Shown here: piece by piece, positions 39,101-49,861 of the stretch
Position numbering within the stretch: the stretch's first letter is position 1
Layout of the letters: every line of letters begins with the position of its first letter
Origin: Strigamia acuminata
Lineage: Eukaryota > Arthropoda > Chilopoda > Geophilomorpha > Linotaeniidae
Assembly (NCBI GenBank): GCA_949358305.1
Contig: OX442316.1
Location: 11,036,001-11,100,000 of the forward strand
Length of the DNA stretch: 64,000 nucleotides
Direction of reading: 5' to 3'
Notes under the pieces: model-generated
What the model was told of the DNA's origin: nothing
What the model saw: only the letters and a program-made list of their open reading frames with translations
Databases searched by the model: none
Made by a program: the position numbers and the translations under genes

Positions 39101-42100
39101 CCGCGGCTCTTATTTGGTAAAATACGTTATTCCAATATCATTATTTTGCGGCGCCCCTGTGGGCCGGCTACGGAGTACCAGGGCGCCGGGGCACACAGTT
39201 TGGAAACCAATGGCTTAGTCTGATCTAGGACTATTAACTATAGGACTTCCCATCTAGCATAATTCAATTGTTGGACTGATGCGATTCTGTCTTGTGATTG
39301 TGACGTCATTTTGCGGGCAAATGGTGGTGGAATTGTTCTTTGATAACTTAATATTGTCGTCGTTGCCATTTTCCCGCAAAAAGTTTTAGCATTGCGACAA
39401 CAGATAGCGCTTACTTAATTTTTGTGCGGGACGATTTAATTTTTGTGCGGGACAATTTAGATTTAGAAAAAATAGCGGATGGGAAGTTCTGTAGTTAATC
39501 GTTAACCTAGGTCTGATGTTCAATGTACTTTGAAGGGAGAAATATTGCAAAGGTGTGCACCTTTGCACCATCGTAAATTTTAGACACTCCAGATTTTTGT
39601 GCCAAATTTTGGAGGGATTTTGATTTCAGAGGGTTCCAAAGTTTAGAAAAGGACAAATTTTGGAGGGTGCCAGATTTTGAAGGGGGTTGCCGAAGAACAA
39701 TGTTCACACTATCCAATTGAAGAACAGGAATTGTTTGTATGACAGTGGTTTATGTGCCGTAAAAGTTCTAATAGTTTAATTCATGAGGTCGTATAAGCCC
39801 CACCAGTACACATTAATACAGAGTGGGCCAAAAGTCACAAACAGTTTTGTTTTTTTAATAACTTTTTTATTTTTTAATTTTTATTTTATTTTTCTTAAGC
39901 CATTTTGTAAAGAAGACTTGGGAAATTAGTTATGGAAAAATTCCCGACCAAACAGCGACGACCACACATTGGTAATTTGACTATCAAAACCGAGGATCAG
40001 TAATACTGACCTACGTCCAACAATCAAACTTCTAATGCCCTGTTCACACTTAAACCACTTTTGTAGAAAACCCACCAGTTTTGTAGAAAACCTGTGTTCA
40101 CACTACCACAGGTTTTCTAGAACTCAAAACAAGATGGCGGACTTTTCTACAACTCAAGTTGGAGAAAAGTTTTCTTAAACCTGACGTCACAACTGCAAAA
40201 CACGCCCCCATTGTGTCATGTGACTGATCATAAGAAAATCCAAAATATAAAATGGATGCCAATTCAACTGTTAACGCTACTTTCGGCATCAAAATAAAGG
40301 ACTTTTAAAAGCATGTAAAAATTAATGAAATACATCAAAATGTAGAGAAAAGAACAAGCTTTCTTTTAAAAAAAAGTACATATTTCTAGCTCTAACAGTT
40401 CGTGAAATATGAACGAAAATGCGTTTCGGTCGTTTCGATAGAGTGAACATAAGATCGTGAACTTTCGTTTTGGCCCCAAAATTTTAACTTTTAATACGGA
40501 TAACAAATTTTAAAAAAATGCAGCTTTACTAAACTGGCATCTGGCTTTTTTTTTAAAAAAAGTAGAAGTTTCTATCTGTGACGGATCATTAGCTACAAGC
40601 AGAAATGCAAACCCCTACTTTTCATGACACTTGTAGAAAACTATGCCAAAGTGTGAACAATTGATTTCAGATTTGTAGAACTTAGACTTGTAGAAGATCA
40701 TAAGTTCTAGAAAAGTGGTTTAAGTGTGAACCACGCATAACAGTCAAACGTCTAATCATTGATATGCTAGTTGGGTCAGAATTAACCCTCGGTTTTGATA
40801 GTAAAATTCCCAATGTGTGGTCGCTGTTTGGTCGTGAATTTTTCCATAACTAATTTCCCAAGTCTTCTTTACAAAATAGCTTAAGAAAAATGAAATAAAA
40901 ATAAAAAAGTTATTAAAAAAACAAAACTCTTTGTTAGTTTTTGACCCACCCTGTATTATAAGTTATATTAATGTTGGGCCATCGTTTATTTGCGACCTAG
41001 AATGTTTGATCAGCATTCTAGGACATCTGTATAGTACGGGAGACATTAATTTATTAGTTTTTTATCGTGCAATATTGGAGAATTGTTCACTGTTAGGATG
41101 ATTCTTAGGGTAATAATAATGTTTGAATTTCACTTGTTTAGATAATTTATTGTTGCAATACTAAAATACTTGTAAACATTTTATATACTGTAATACTGTA
41201 TTTCAACTAAATAACTATTTAGATTCATTTTGAATTTCTTGATTACGTTAATTGTTGCAATAAAAATTTAGTTGACGTGATATAATAATTTCCATAGTAC
41301 TCCGTAATACATTAAGAATCAAGAAAATCAAAATTATCTGGATAACTTAAATGAACTCTAGCTGGTGTATTTAAAACTTTAATATTAAATTTGTTTTTAC
41401 AGCTCCGACAGATAAAAGGCTTAAACATCCGTCTGTTAGGCCAGAAAATCTGAATGACATCGTACAAATTCACAGTTTTGTTGGCGCTTACCAAGTGGTT
41501 GGATCATCTGCCGCACCAAATTCTTCACCTGACGGAGGTGAAATTCAGGCGCAGGAATCTATCGAACAAAGCGAAACATCGGATCTTTCGTCCCACGAAT
41601 TAGACATTATACCATCCTGTTTTTACAACATACCTGACCATGCATATTATAGCAAAAATATATTTACTATGCCAGATGAATTGCTCGCAACTTATTTCAA
41701 GAAGAAAAGAATGAGACCAAAAAAACCAAAAATAGTGTTTACTCCTCCTCCGCCTCTTCCCACTCTACAGATTTTGCAACCGTTGGAATTGGCAACCGAA
41801 GCAGCAGATTCGTATCAACCGGCAGAAAATTTGCCACCGAAAGTACCGAAGATAACAATAAAAGCTTTACCGGCATTACCAGCAGAAGGTCCGTCAAAAG
41901 TTCGTCAAAAGCTCAAAAAGGTGTTCGCGTGCGATTACTGCGATGAATTTTTTTACCTTCATCAGTTGCTCGTTCGGCATGTGAAGGAGAACCATTCGTA
42001 TCAGCTCGATGAGATTAGCTGTGCAAAGTGTGATCTACAGTTCAGCAGTATACGTAAAATGCAAAACCACATCAAATCTCGATCGCATTACATCGGCTGG

Positions 42101-45100
42101 TTTTGTTTTCCGTGCACCAAACGCTTTTATAAACTCGAAGACTTCTGGAAGCACGGGTGCAAGTACAAGCACAGCAAATCTTTTGACTACATCGAAATGA
42201 AGAAATTCTACAGTAAGGAAAGGGAAATATGGCAGTGCAACGTTTGCAAGGAACTGTTTTTTGCTAAAAAAGTCTTGAAGGAGCATATTAGCAAATGTTG
42301 CCTCTTGTGTGACAATTGTGATTTGGCGTTCTACGAAGCCATGGCGTACATTAATCATAAAATCAAATGCAGACCACTACCTGTGGAGGAGGAGGAGGAG
42401 GAGGAAGAAGAAGCTGATAATTCACCGAAAGAGGCTTCGCAGAATGAATGCCTTATACACTGCAAGTATTGCACTCAATCGTTCACCCCGACTCAAATCG
42501 ACGAGTTTATAGCGCACGTTGAAACGTGCTATTTCAGGAAGAATAAGGATAAAAGTAGTCCGGATTTGTCGAAGAGGAAAAATAAACGAGGCAGAAGAAA
42601 AGCTGTTTCAACTGCTCAACGTGTAATGCCACTTTCGGACAGTCCCGGATATGTGGTCGATGATATGGACAATGGACATTTAGCCGGACAATTTGAGATG
42701 AATTTGGACTGCGCTGAATTTGTTGAAGAAGAGTTTCGAGCCGATTCAAGAAACAACGATCCTTTTTCAAACTTTTTTCAATCGCTCGATTTACAACCTG
42801 CAAAATATTCTAAAGCGAGACAAGCGACTCCCACGAAATTAAAGCAGTCAATTCACGTGAGGGATAAATTGGTTTTATCTCCTGAATTGCAGCCGAGTTG
42901 TTCCATTGAAAAATTGAATCTGACTGAAAGCGCTGGATCGTCCAAGTCCTCAAAAAATTCAAAGTCGCCGGGACCACAATTGATGATCGTTGATGTACGC
43001 ACTTGCGCAGAATTTTTTGGCAATGAAAATGACACTCTGCAAGCAACTATTAATGATGACGTTAATGCTAGATCGACATTTAGTGCAGCGCGGCGTAATC
43101 TTTTTGTTGAAGATTCGAGAGAAACGTTTATCGAATTGGAGCTTGATAAATCTGTCCCGAAATCATCAGTTGACATATCAGTTGAAAAGTCTCCAACTGC
43201 GACGCTTGCAACAAAAGAAACAACTCCCACGTCTCCAGCACCCAATATTGTTACTGCGGCGCCAGTCGGATACCCCAAACGCCGATCTCGAGCACGGAGA
43301 TTTCTGGTACCACCACCAGATGAAAATCTGCCAACGAAACAAACAACATCCACACCTCCAACACCCAGATTTGTAGTATCACCAGCTGAAAAGTTCCCGA
43401 CCAGAAAAAGAATGTTGTCATTCGGCACGCAAACATCGCCGACGCCAATAATACCGAACCCCGTTGCCGTTGAAAAATCTGCAATTGTAACACCAGTTGA
43501 AAAATCTGCGATTGTAACACCAGTTGAAAAATCTGCGATTGTATCACCAGTTGAAAAATCTGCGATTGTAACACCAGTTGAAAAGCGCGCAAGAAAAGCA
43601 TCGACACCGGCTTCAGTAATATCACATTCCAAGAAGATGGTTTTGATGACAAGATTTGGGAAAAGGATCAATTGTTTTTTCCAATTTCAAAGCGATTACG
43701 TGTGCTGTGGTAAATGCGGACACTGGGTTAAGGAGAAACGCACAGCGAAGCATTTTTGTTCGTGGATTAGGAATAGCCTGGCCAAATGCTACGTCAAGTT
43801 AACTGATATTAACAGGATTGGCAAAACGCGGAGAAAAGACGTCACACCAGAAATGGAGATAATTCAAAATGTTTCCAAAGCTTACACGATGCCTGAGACT
43901 GAAACAAGCAAGGATCAATCTATTAGTATCAGTAAAGAAATTCACGCTGGAGCTGCTTACGCGAGACTGGTGTCTTTAAGGAGACATGTGAGGAAAAGTT
44001 ATGCAGAATTACCCGAAGTTATTGATCAAATTGAAGCGCAGATGCCTGAAAATTTTACGAATGTCGGAACGGATGCAGGGAAAATTGACGATGGTAAAAT
44101 TAAAGCACAAAGTCGTGTAAAATTTACCGAATGGAAGAAAAAATGGGCTTTGAAGAGACCGAAAACGAAGAGACGATATTCAGTAAAACAGAAAGCGATC
44201 CAAACTGCTAATAGAAAATTTATACTCGAAGAAGAAAATGAAGGAGAAAAAGATGCAGTTAAGACAACTGAAGTTGCAAGTGTCGATGACAATATTCAAG
44301 AAAATGTAGATGAAAAAATTGGATTTTCTACGCACAAAAAAGTTGATGCGTCCAAAGAAGTTGAGGTATCGAAACAAGTTGATGCGTCCGAAGAAATTGG
44401 GGTGTCTGAAGAAGTTGAGATGTCTGAAGGAGTTGAGGTATCTGAAGAAGTTGTGGTTTCTGAAGAAGTTGAGGTATCTGAAGAAGTTGAGGTATCTGAA
44501 GAAGTTGAGGTATCTGAAGAAGTAGTGGTATCTGAAGAAGTTGATGCATCCAAAGAAGATGATGCGTCTAAAGAAGTTGATGCATCCAAAGAAGATGATG
44601 CGTCTAAAGAAGTTGATGCGTTCAAAGAAGTAGAGGTATCAAAAGAAGTTAATGCGTCCAAAGAAGTTGAGGTATCTGAAGAAGTTGGTGCACGCAAAGG
44701 AATTCGTGGACGTAAAGGAGTTGGTGCACGCAAAGGAATTCGTGGACGAAAAGGAGTTCGTGGACGCAAAGGAGTTCGTGGACGCAAAGCAGTTGATCCC
44801 CGCAAAGCAGTTGATCCCCGCAAAGCAGTTGATGCACGAAAAGCAGTTGATGCACGGAAAGCAGTTGATCCACGAAAAGCAATTGATCCCCGCAAAGCAG
44901 TTGATGCACGCAAAGCAGTTGATCCCCGCAAAGCAGTTGATCCCCGCAAAGCAGTTGGTGCACGCAAAGCAGTTGATCCCCGCAAAGCAGTTGATGCACG
45001 CAAAGCAGTTGATCCCCGCAAAGCAGTTGATGCACGCAAAGCAGTTGATCCCCGCAAAGCAGTTGATGCACGAAAAGCAGTTGATCCCCGCAAAGCAGTT

Positions 45101-46738
45101 GATGCACGCAAAGCAGTTGATGCACGCAAAGCAGTTGATGCACGAAAAGCAGTTGTTTCCCGCAAAGCAGTTGATGCACGAAAAGCAGTTGTTTCCCGCA
45201 AAGCAGTTGATGCACGAAAAGCAGTTGATTCTCGCAAAGCAGTTGATGCACGAAAAGCAGTTGTTTCCCGCAAAGCAGTTGATGCACGAAAAGCAGTTGT
45301 TTCCCGCAAAGCAGTTGATGCACGCAAAGCAGTTGATCCCCGCAAAGCAGTTGATGCACGCAAATCAGTTGATGTAAAAAAAGAAGAATTTACTGAATGG
45401 AAGAAAAAGTGGGCTTTGAGGCGACCGAAAATGGTGAAGCGACAGGCGATAAAACAGAAAGCGATTCAAACTGCTAATCTTAAATCTATACTCAAAGAAA
45501 CAAAAAGAGGAAAGGATACAGTTAAAACAACTGAAGTTGCAAATGTTGATGAAAATATTCAAGAAAATTTAATTGAGCAGCCTCGATTTCCTGTGCGCAA
45601 AGAAGTCGATGCCCACAAAGAAGTTAATGCGGACAAAGAAGATTCAGTCGATTTGAATGTCGTACCTAAGATTAGTTTAAAATCAAATCCGAGACAGTCT
45701 GCAGCTTTTTGCCAGAGAAGTTTATTCAGTGATATCAATCAACATTTTACTTCTGGAAACCGAAAAAATGCTGAAAACACACAAGTAACAGTAACAGTTG
45801 ATATGTTTGAAGATGCTCCTCAGTCGGAAGTGCAGCTGGAAACGGACAAAACGATTGGAAACGAAGCGGCTCAATTGGAGGTTTCTGAAACTGCCAAGCA
45901 GAGCGAACCTGCTCAGAAAGTGAAGGCAGTGGAGCAAACGATTATTAAAAAAGGCGATAACGTGGCGGGTACAGCGGGAAATACAACCGCTTCTCGCCGA
46001 GATTACACTCGAAAACGGAAGTTGACTCCGCAACCACCCAGAGATTACACTCGGAAACGGAGAGCTTCACGACCACCCCAACACGACGCACGAATAGACT
46101 TGCCGAATGTACAACTCAAGGAAGCTAATACAGTGGACGAATATACTTTACCAGTTTCGGATTCTGCCGGAAATACCACCAGGTCTTTGCGACGCAAGAA
46201 ACGTATATTTTATTTCACCAAACCAGTGTCTGGTCACGAAAATGTAGAAGAATCCGATGTAAGCCCGCCAAAGCAAGTTGGCACGCCGACCAAAACGGCG
46301 ACAAGCGCAGAAAAACCGATAGCTACAGTAAAACCAATGGCCACACGATCTCACTTGAGCCCGGTCAAAGCGGAAGAAACGCGTGAAGCCACGAGTACTA
46401 CAAACCAGGAGACTAAGAAAAGGAAAACGAGTGTGAAAGAAGCGCCAACGGCCACTGTGAATGACATTGACAAGAAATATAAGGAGAGTTTTGAATGCAA
46501 CGTGTGCGATTCGCCTTTTGACAATAACAAATCGTTTCGGAATCACACTCGTACTCACGCGAACACTCATCCTTACGTTTGCAACATGTGTGGAAAATGT
46601 TTTGATACGTTAGTCTCTCTGACTATGCATATTCAGAATGCCAGTAGACTTCCTTTAAGGTCTTGTGATGCCTGTGCTCTACAATTCTGTACGAAGAAAC
46701 AAGTTGACAGCCACATGAGGCTCCACAAAATGAAGTGA
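36152..46738 (+). CDS. Large C2H2 zinc-finger protein with two coding minisatellite domains
   Basis: Two coding exons, 36152-37838 and 41403-46738, join in phase 1 to give 7023 nt (2340 residues). An in-frame TAA at 36122 just after the CAG acceptor at 36118-36120 fixes the ATG. Exon 1 encodes one C2H2 finger (C42, C45, H58, H63), then about 50 heptads. Exon 2 encodes a cluster of C2H2-like fingers at about 41918-42370, another near 42455-42530, a CGKC-type one near 43690-43760, a fourfold nonapeptide, a 58-copy hexad array, and three fingers at the extreme C terminus (46489-46732). The finger content suggests a nuclear DNA- or chromatin-associated protein; target and function are unknown. 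I do not recognise an orthologue. Open frames in the other five phases of the repeats are by-products of repeat lengths divisible by three. Convergent with kynureninase. Confidence 0.8.
36569..37631 (+). repeat. 21-bp coding minisatellite, about 50 heptads
   Basis: A 21-bp period encodes heptads of the type P-S-S-S-V-A-Q, later P-A-N-P-V-V-Q and L-A-N-x-V-A-Q. The last 250 bp become a higher-order 42-bp unit (PTTDVVQ plus SKNAIVQ) repeated about six times with near-identity. Two six-residue units near 37309-37344 break the heptad phase. Almost no charged residue occurs in the first two thirds. The sequence suggests an extended, low-complexity spacer. Confidence 0.95.
38180..39212. mobile_element. 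Non-autonomous hAT-like element
   Basis: The left end is CAGTGGTTCCCAAAC and the right end, in reverse complement, CATTGGTTTCCAAAC. It is flanked by GGTTAGTC and GCTTAGTC, an 8-bp target duplication with one mismatch, as expected for hAT transposition. No transposase frame remains. It contains a second element at 38867-39129. Confidence 0.8.
38867..39129. mobile_element. MITE nested in the hAT-like element
   Basis: The left end TACCGTATTTTACCGAATAAGAG and the right end in reverse complement, TAACGTATTTTACCAAATAAGAG, form the terminal inverted repeats. The body has repeated GAGCCGCC/CTCGAAT modules (AGTAGCCGCCCTCGAA-like) in tandem. It is younger than its host by position. Confidence 0.8.
39817..40955. 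mobile_element. Mariner-like foldback element, interrupted
   Basis: The left end is TACAGAGTGGGCCAAAAGTC and the right end, in reverse complement, TACAGGGTGGGTCAAAAACT, both beginning at TA. The inverted arms extend about 200 bp each: TTAATAACTTTTTTATTT, AAGACTTGGGAAATTAGTTA and ACTATCAAAACCGAGG recur in opposite orientation. This is a palindromic mariner-type MITE whose centre was disrupted by a second insertion. Confidence 0.8.
40033..40740. mobile_element. MITE inserted in the mariner-like element
   Basis: The ends ATGCCCTGTTCACACTTAAACCACTTTTGTAG and, in reverse complement, ATGCGTGGTTCACACTTAAACCACTTTTCTAG are inverted repeats of about 30 bp. Subterminal TTGTAGAAAA words recur in the body. 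An imperfect direct repeat of about 17 bp (CAAACTTCTAAT/CAAACGTCTAAT) flanks it. Its outer motif resembles the CCCTGTTC end of the MITE in RAD21. Confidence 0.75.
43469..43576 (+). repeat. 27-bp coding repeat, four copies
   Basis: Four tandem copies of a 27-bp unit encode VEKSAIVTP (one copy ends VSP). It lies within exon 2 of the zinc-finger gene. Confidence 0.95.
44342..45385 (+). repeat. 18-bp coding minisatellite, 58 hexads
   Basis: This is exactly 58 tandem 18-bp units (1044 bp). The first 19 encode acidic hexads such as VEVSEE and VDASKE. Six transitional units are of the VGARKG/IRGRKG type. The remaining 33 are basic, alternating VDARKA, VDPRKA and VVSRKA, and ending VDVKKE. All units are in frame with no stop. 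Confidence 0.95.
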
Positions 46739-47443
46739 ATTGTGTGTCCAGGTTAGTTAATACAAAAATACCGAAAGTGGCAATGGTGGCCCGTGCTATC
46801 AAATTACAGGTTTTGATTGAATTTCAATGAAAATGTGGAGCACAGATTTGTTTTAAACAATTTTAAGCAAGCTGGGCCATTGTTTTGCCATTTTTACGGT
46901 AAAATAATCCTAATTTTTGGTTTTAATTATTGTTTCTTTACAGATGAATTCAAGTGGCACGATTCTTCAAATTATATTAGTTTAAACTTGTTTGTTTTGT
47001 ATGTTACGTGAATATCGTATATATTTAGTGTTTTTCGAGGTTTTTTTTTGGTTGAATCACTTGTCTTTTTATCAAAGATTCATATCTCTTTTAATGTAAA
47101 CAAAAAAAAAAGTTTTGTTCGTGTTTGCTTTTCAAAGTTTGTGTAAATTTCTGTTCTGCTTTTCTTCTCGAACTGCAGATGATATTTAATTAAGTTGTAG
47201 TAAAAAAACAGATTAGTTTATTTGGGTTACAACTACCAACGGTCTAATGAATAGCTAGTTGCTTGTGGAAATACTAAATTGTTAATGTGGAAACTATTTA
47301 TACTTGACTTTTTATCCATGTAATGTCTTTCGTAAAAACTTTATTATAAATTAGTTGTGAAATGTAATTGACAATATTCGTACATTTTATTTTCATCAGT
47401 TATACTCGTACAAAACGTGAACGGTTTATTTATCCCAAATTTA
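46739..47443. other. Convergent 3' UTR region
   Basis: About 700 bp separate the stop codons of the zinc-finger gene (plus) and kynureninase (minus). AATAAA on the minus strand at 47386-47391 is a candidate kynureninase polyadenylation signal. No clear plus-strand AATAAA was seen for the zinc-finger gene. The two 3' UTRs may overlap. Confidence 0.4.
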
Positions 47444-49861
47444 TTATTTGTTAATAATTTGCTTAACTAAACGCACAAAGTGAAAAACATCGAGAAAGCT
47501 GTTGAAAAGTGGAGCAGGTGCTATTCTTAAAACGTTTGGTTTGCGAATGTCGCACTAAATAACAAAAAAAAAAATACAAGTTATTCCGGTTTCATTTAAA
47601 TTTGTTGTTGTTTTTGTTATAGTTATTTTTACGTACCAAAACACCCCGTTTTTCCAATTCTTTATGAACCTCTTCAATCGGTTCCAAGAATCGAAGGCTT
47701 AATTGGCATCCTCGTTGTTCCGGATCACGAGGTGTTAATATGGTTAAGATTGGCGCTTCACTTTCCTTGAAATGATTATCCAGTAAATACTCCAAATATC
47801 CCGTTATCAAAAATTGTTTAGCCAAAATTTCGTCCATGGAAGTCTCCTCAAAAATCTGTACAAATTTAATCGATAATTAATTAGTTGAAATTGCGATTTC
47901 AAATGTTTTCACTCGAAACCAAACCTCAAGACTGGCAATATTAAGACACGCTAACCATGGAGGTGGATTGCTTAGGCGTAAAGCTGCAACACCTGTCTCC
48001 AAATCAGGTTCTAACATAATAAAAAAGAAAAGAATATAAGGACAAACTTAATGAGCATAACCATTAAACTCTTTTTATAACACTGTCATGTCAACTTGCC
48101 TTCTTTCATATCGAATCGAGTTGAATAAATGTTGCTCCACCAGCCGTGGAATTGAGATTTTAATAAATGGTTGTGTTTCTCGTGTATAAATGCCCCTGCC
48201 AATCCACCTGCTCCGGAATTTAAATACTAAATCAAACAAAAAATTTAATATTACAGACATTTATGGTTTTTTTTTTTTTTTTTTTCTTTTTCCACTTTTC
48301 TTTTGGGAAATTGCCAGTTCAGCTTTTATAATTAATTCAAAAAAGAAAGACCAATCTGGTTGTTTTCTTTAATAAAAAAATTTTTATATTATATATTTAA
48401 TACCTTATATGAACACCAACATGCAAAATCTACGCCCCAATCATGGAGGTTTAGTTTTACATTGCCAACTGCATGTGCTAAATCAAAGCCCACAACGCAT
48501 CCCTATAAATGTAGAAAGATTTATAATTTATTTACAGAAATCATTTTATAACTTACTTTTGAGTGGCCAGCGGCAGTAATACTCTCCATCTGGAACTTCT
48601 GTCCGGTATAATATTGAACGCCACTAAATAATACGACTGAAATAGAATCGCCTTCCATTTCAATGGTTTTTAAAATGTCTTCAGTTCGCAGGCAGTGCTC
48701 GCCCTATTGTTGGATTACATTTTAATTCAAATAAAATAGATTGATTAGTACATTTCCTACATTTCGTGGCGCTAGTTGGATTATCGCCTCTTTAGCGTCA
48801 TATCCATGATAACGAACTTGAGATGTAATAGCGTACTGAAAAACAAGACGAGGTAACCTACTTTAACAATATCTACCTATATATATTGTGAAATTTCAAT
48901 ACGTTTATACCATAGAATTATTAAATGTGTGTGTCGGTTTTAATCGTTTTTGCACGAATTTTACAAATGAGAACACAAATTCAAATCGTGTCAAATTAAA
49001 TACAAAATTTATGATTTTGGGGTATCTTACTCTATCGGAAGGAAATGCATTGGCTTCCATTAAAATTTTGAAACGACTTCCACTTGGTTTGTAGAAGGAA
49101 ACCAAGAGCAGATGCAAGTTCACAGTTAATCCGTTCATTAGTGCCACTTCATTAGGTTTAGCACCTTCAGAGAAGAGCAACAAAAACATATTAATGATAA
49201 GATCCAGAATGTATAGTTGTATTTGTTATTATTTGTCAGTAAATTACCAACTATTCCTGCTGTTGTAGGAATACCAGGTAAGTCACATTCAGCAGCTGGC
49301 AAGGTGCCGTGAACATGACTCAACACACCCCTAATTAAAACATTAAAAATATGTAATTATGATAATAAATTTTATTTATTTAACAGTTTGTTGAAATATA
49401 CCATTTCGCCCATGCATCTAAACTCATGGCCATATGATGATCAGCAGATTTTGGTTTAGGTCCAAGAGAATTTCCACAGAAATACACACATTCTTCGTCC
49501 AAGTTTACTAATTTCTCATCAACTAAAATAATATTTAAAAATATTAATTTAAAAAAATAAACTTATATAAACCTTGAGTCGATACTCTTATCTCGCGTTA
49601 TCATTTGCTTTTTAAATTTTCGTAATGTGTGTTTTCGTTTCACATTTGTTATGTAAAAGAAAAACAAGTTTACTTACTGCAAGGTAAATCCTTCATTTGT
49701 GGGATGGAAAATTTCTGTCTAAACCTAGCCATAGGATCATCTTGATCCATCAGATTGGCAAAATCTTCGCTCAAAATGTCCACTTTTAAATCCCGTGCTT
49801 TCTCTAGCAATTTTACAGCTGGCCATTGTGTGTTTGGGCTACTCATTTGATTGTGTTGCAT
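47444..49861 (-). CDS. KYNU: Kynureninase, complete
   Basis: PLP-dependent cytosolic hydrolase of the kynurenine branch of tryptophan catabolism; it cleaves kynurenine and 3-hydroxykynurenine to anthranilate or 3-hydroxyanthranilate plus alanine. Coding exons in order: 49678-49861, 49402-49522, 49248-49330, 49031-49164, 48761-48835, 48557-48703, 48404-48502, 48100-48226, 47925-48010, 47637-47855, 47444-47554. They sum to 1386 nt, 461 residues (human 465). Recognisable blocks are [67 protein letters not shown] (Lys281, the expected PLP Schiff base), RLSNPP and [12 protein letters not shown]. The intron after 48100 uses a GC donor (AAG then GCAAGT). Reading on past 47637 gives an artefactual tail; the true last exon begins TGCGAC at 47554. 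Divergent from lipin. Confidence 0.95.

Larger units (their letters stand above)
37839..41402 (+). other. Transposon-filled intron of the zinc-finger gene
   Basis: The donor is TCAG followed by GTAATT at 37839; the acceptor is TTTTTACAG ending at 41402. The 3564-bp intron contains two composite insertions. The first is an hAT-like element (38180-39212) with a nested MITE. The second is a mariner-like foldback (39817-40955) with a nested MITE. Together they account for about 60 percent of its length. Confidence 0.8.

Noticed and set aside
42853-43671. 272-codon minus-strand frame opposite the zinc-finger exon
   Set aside because: It is the shadow of the coding strand, including the fourfold 27-bp repeat, with no splice context or family resemblance.
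44296-45377. Long open frames on both strands and in other phases across the hexad array (for example minus 44296-45363 and plus 44652-45377)
   Set aside because: A repeat whose length is a multiple of three and lacks stops in one copy stays open in every phase. Only the plus frame continuous with the flanking zinc-finger exon is supported.
47592-47636. Apparent kynureninase C terminus rich in lysine and asparagine
   Set aside because: It is intron read-through after the GTACGT donor. The conserved family C terminus is encoded at 47444-47554.
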